From: Pseudomonadota bacterium
Lineage (GTDB): Bacteria > Pseudomonadota > Gammaproteobacteria > Burkholderiales > SG8-39
Reading direction: 5' to 3'
NCBI GenBank assembly: GCA_021848555.1
Contig: JAJZUN010000120.1
Span: forward strand, 1 to 7,592
DNA: 7,592 nucleotides
Shown here: positions 5,087 to 7,592 of the stretch, in pieces
Layout: every line of letters begins with the position of its first letter
Position numbering within the stretch: position 1 is the stretch's first letter
The notes under the pieces: model-generated
Seen by the model: only the letters and a program-made list of their open reading frames with translations
Databases searched by the model: none
Told to the model about the DNA's origin: nothing
Position numbers and translations under genes: made by a program

Positions 5087-7592
5087 TTACCACCCCGCCG
5101 GCGCAGCAAAAGCGCCGTTACACCCAATTGCACGGCTCGGGCGATGCCCTGGCGCTCGCGCGCCTGGCGCTCGAGGCGAAACCCCTGATCGTGCTGTGCG
5201 CCTCGGCGCTGGACGCGCAACGCCTGCTCGAGGAAATTCCCTATTTCGCCCCCGGGCTGGCGGTGAACCTGCTGCCCGACTGGGAGACCCTGCCCTACGA
5301 CAGTTTTTCGCCCCACCATGACCTGATTTCCGAGCGTCTCGCCACACTGTACGCGATCACGCGCGGCAGCTGCGACCTCACCCTGATCCCGGCGAGCACC
5401 GCGCTCTACCGGCTGGCGCCACCGTCCTACCTCGCCGCGTATACCTTCTTTCTCAAGCAGGACGAGAAGTTCAGCCTGCCGCAACTGCGCACACAACTGA
5501 CCCTGGCCGGCTACAGCCACGTCACCCAGGTGGTCGCCCCGGGGGAGTATTGCGTGCGCGGCGGGCTCGTCGACCTGTTCCCCATGGGCAGCGCCCTGCC
5601 TTACCGCATCGACCTGCTCGACGAGGAAATCGAATCCATCCGCACCTTCGACGTCGATACCCAGCGCACCATCTACAAGGTGAAGGAAATGCGCCTGCTG
5701 CCGGCGCGCGAATTCCCGCTGGACGAAGCAGGCCGTACGCGCTTTCGCGCGCGCTTTCGCGAAACCTTCGAAGGCGATCCGTCCCGGAGCAACATCTACA
5801 AGGACGTGAGCAACGGCATCGCTCCCGCGGGTATCGAATACTTTCTGCCGCTGTTCTTCGAGCACACCGCCACCATATTTGATTACCTGCCTGAGCAGGC
5901 CACGCTGTGCCTGCACCGCGATGTCCCCGCGACCATAGACGCGTTCTGGAAAGACACCCAATCGCGCTACAAGCTGCTCAGCGGCGACCGCTCGCAGCCG
6001 CTGCTCCCGCCGGTCGACATGTTCCTGCCGGCCGAGGAATTCTTCGTTGCCGCCAGGAATTTCGCGCGCGTCGATATCAGCGCGCCGCAGGAAGGCGCTG
6101 CCGCGGCCGAGGGCGAACTGCGCGCTGCGGCGCTGCCGCCGCTCGCGGTCGAACGCCGCGCGGCCGACCCGCTGACCAAGCTGAAAGCCTTCCTCGCCGC
6201 CACGCCCGCGCGCGTGCTGCTGCTCGCCGAATCGCCGGGCCGGCGCGAAACCATGAGCCAGTACCTGGCCGAATACGGCCTTACGCCGGCGCCCTGCGGC
6301 AGCTTCGCCGAATTTCTCTCGGCCGGCGCGCGCTGCATGCTCGGCACGGCGCCGCTATTCGGCGGCTTTTCCCTCGCCGCCGAGAATATCTGCGTCGTCA
6401 CCGAAGCCGAGCTCTACGCCGGCACGGTGCGCACCGGCAAGCGCGCCGAAGCGCGCGCGACTTCGGTCGAGGGCATGGTGCGCGACCTGTCGGAGCTGCG
6501 CATCGGCGACCCGGTGGTGCACGCCCAGCACGGCATCGGCCGCTATCTCGGACTGGCCAATCTCGATCTGGGCGAAGGCGAAACCGAGTTCCTGCACCTG
6601 GAGTATGCGGGTCACGACAAGCTGTATGTGCCGGTGGCGCAGCTGCATCTGATCAGCCGCTACAGCGGCATGGCGCCGGAGCAGGCGCCGCTGCACAAGC
6701 TCGGCAGCGGCGACTGGGACCGCGCCAGGAAGAAGGCAGCGCAACAGATCCGCGACACCGCCGCCGAGCTGCTGAATCTCTACGCGCTGCGCGCCGCAAG
6801 ACTGGGCCATCAATTCGAAATCAAGCAGCACGACCTGGACGCGTTTGCCGAGGGCTTCGGCTTCGAGGAAACCACCGACCAGGCAGCCGCGATCCGCGCC
6901 GTCGTCGGCGACATGTGCTCGGGCAAACCCATGGATCGCCTGATCTGCGGCGACGTCGGCTTCGGCAAGACCGAAGTGGCCCTGCGCGCGGCCTTCGTCG
7001 CCGTCTGCGGCGGCAAGCAGGTCGCCGTCCTCACCCCGACCACGCTGCTCGCCGAACAGCACTTCCAGACTTTTTCCGACCGTTTCGCGCAGATCGCGGA
7101 CGAGTGGCCGATCAAGATTGCCCAGCTGTCGCGCTTTCGCACCGCCCGCGAGCAGACGCAGAACGTGAAGGCGCTGGCCGAGGGCTCGATCGACATCGCC
7201 ATCGGCACGCACAAGCTGTTGCAGCGCGACATCAAGTTCGCGCGCCTGGGACTGGTGATCATCGACGAAGAACATCGCTTCGGCGTGCGCCAGAAGGAGG
7301 TGCTGAAGGCGCTGCGCGCCGAAGTCGACGTGCTCACGCTCACCGCCACGCCCATCCCGCGCACCCTCGCGATGTCGCTCGAGGGCCTGCGCGAATTCTC
7401 AGTCATCGCCACCGCGCCGCAGAAGCGGCTCGCGATCAAGACCTTCGTCAGCCGCGACAGCCAGGGCGTGATCCGCGAAGCGGTGCTGCGCGAGTTGAAG
7501 CGCGGCGGTCAGATCTATTTCCTGCACAACGAAGTGCAGACCATCGAAAACATGCGCGTCAGACTGGCGCAGCTGCTGCCCGAAGCGCGCAT
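5083..7592 (+). CDS. mfd: Transcription-repair coupling factor Mfd (3' end beyond window)
   Basis: ATP-driven DNA translocase that pushes stalled RNA polymerase off DNA and recruits UvrA for nucleotide excision repair. The window holds 836 codons; the family is about 1,150 residues. The N-terminal UvrB-homology module includes LPDWETLPYDSFSPH (from about residue 64) and PGEYCVRGGLVDLFP (153-167). The CarD-like RNAP-interaction domain spans about 467-530 (IGDPVVHAQHGIGRYLGL). The first RecA-like motor lobe has Gln600 in ETTDQAAAI, Walker A GDVGFGKTEVAL with Lys629, motif Ia TPTTLLAEQH, DEEH box 728-731 and motif III TATPIPR (754-760). The second lobe, TRG motif and D7 are cut off. The first ATG of family length is at 5083, with no good SD. 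GTG at 5065 in the same frame would add six residues and is an alternative. No frameshift or missing motif is visible. Confidence 0.98.
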   Translation, partial: MITTPPAQQKRRYTQLHGSGDALALARLALEAKPLIVLCASALDAQRLLEEIPYFAPGLAVNLLPDWETLPYDSFSPHHDLISERLATLYAITRGSCDLTLIPASTALYRLAPPSYLAAYTFFLKQDEKFSLPQLRTQLTLAGYSHVTQVVAPGEYCVRGGLVDLFPMGSALPYRIDLLDEEIESIRTFDVDTQRTIYKVKEMRLLPAREFPLDEAGRTRFRARFRETFEGDPSRSNIYKDVSNGIAPAGIEYFLPLFFEHTATIFDYLPEQATLCLHRDVPATIDAFWKDTQSRYKLLSGDRSQPLLPPVDMFLPAEEFFVAARNFARVDISAPQEGAAAAEGELRAAALPPLAVERRAADPLTKLKAFLAATPARVLLLAESPGRRETMSQYLAEYGLTPAPCGSFAEFLSAGARCMLGTAPLFGGFSLAAENICVVTEAELYAGTVRTGKRAEARATSVEGMVRDLSELRIGDPVVHAQHGIGRYLGLANLDLGEGETEFLHLEYAGHDKLYVPVAQLHLISRYSGMAPEQAPLHKLGSGDWDRARKKAAQQIRDTAAELLNLYALRAARLGHQFEIKQHDLDAFAEGFGFEETTDQAAAIRAVVGDMCSGKPMDRLICGDVGFGKTEVALRAAFVAVCGGKQVAVLTPTTLLAEQHFQTFSDRFAQIADEWPIKIAQLSRFRTAREQTQNVKALAEGSIDIAIGTHKLLQRDIKFARLGLVIIDEEHRFGVRQKEVLKALRAEVDVLTLTATPIPRTLAMSLEGLREFSVIATAPQKRLAIKTFVSRDSQGVIREAVLRELKRGGQIYFLHNEVQTIENMRVRLAQLLPEAR

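Noticed and set aside
4957..5961. In-frame upstream extension of ispD to 5961 (568 residues in total)
   Set aside because: The extra residues are antisense to the mfd N-terminus and have no family similarity. IspD from ATG 4956 already has family length and starts just before its signature loop.
6355..7275. A 306-codon minus-strand frame inside mfd
   Set aside because: Antisense to the Mfd motor domain. It has no motif, and the Mfd reading frame is fully intact across it.
1..7592. Search for CRISPR arrays, tRNA or rRNA genes, IS ends, prophage or defence genes
   Set aside because: Nothing was found. Coding sequence fills almost the whole window with housekeeping genes of uniform GC-rich style, so no novel multi-gene system is claimed.

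Overview
This 7.6 kb stretch is densely coding, GC-rich bacterial chromosome. It looks like a Gram-negative proteobacterium, most likely a betaproteobacterium. The reasons are an OmpR/EnvZ pair, a FabA/FabB pair, and ispD-ispF sitting head to head with mfd. In gammaproteobacteria such as E. coli, ispDF instead follows ftsB. The lineage call is an inference from gene order and protein resemblance; no rRNA or tRNA gene is present to confirm it.

Layout. On the + strand, the last codons of an ompR-type response regulator (1-53) are followed at once by an EnvZ-type sensor kinase (about 56-1372). Convergent with it is a minus-strand block of five genes. Read in transcription order, these are ispD (4956-4255), ispF (4258-3782, 4-bp ATGA overlap), a 114-bp gap holding a probable fabA promoter, fabA (3667-3152), fabB (3142-1925) and thpR (1920-1387). 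A 126-bp divergent promoter region (4957-5082) separates ispD from mfd, which runs rightward on the + strand from about 5083 and is cut by the window end after 836 codons.

How the genes work together. IspD and IspF carry out the third and fifth steps of the MEP (non-mevalonate) isoprenoid pathway. FabA introduces the cis double bond in anaerobic unsaturated fatty acid synthesis, and FabB elongates the unsaturated intermediate. The minus block is therefore mostly about membrane lipid and isoprenoid precursors, with an RNA 2',3'-cyclic phosphodiesterase (ThpR) tacked on 4 nt after fabB. OmpR/EnvZ is a stand-alone envelope-sensing system. Mfd couples transcription to DNA repair. These are core housekeeping genes.

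No mobile element, CRISPR array, RNA gene, phage gene or atypical-composition island is visible, and I do not see an undescribed system. The points worth a second look are small-scale: several probable TTG starts, a hairpin that contains both stop codons of the convergent envZ/thpR pair, back-to-back overlapping -10 boxes between ispD and mfd, and a short upstream reading frame whose stop overlaps the mfd start codon.
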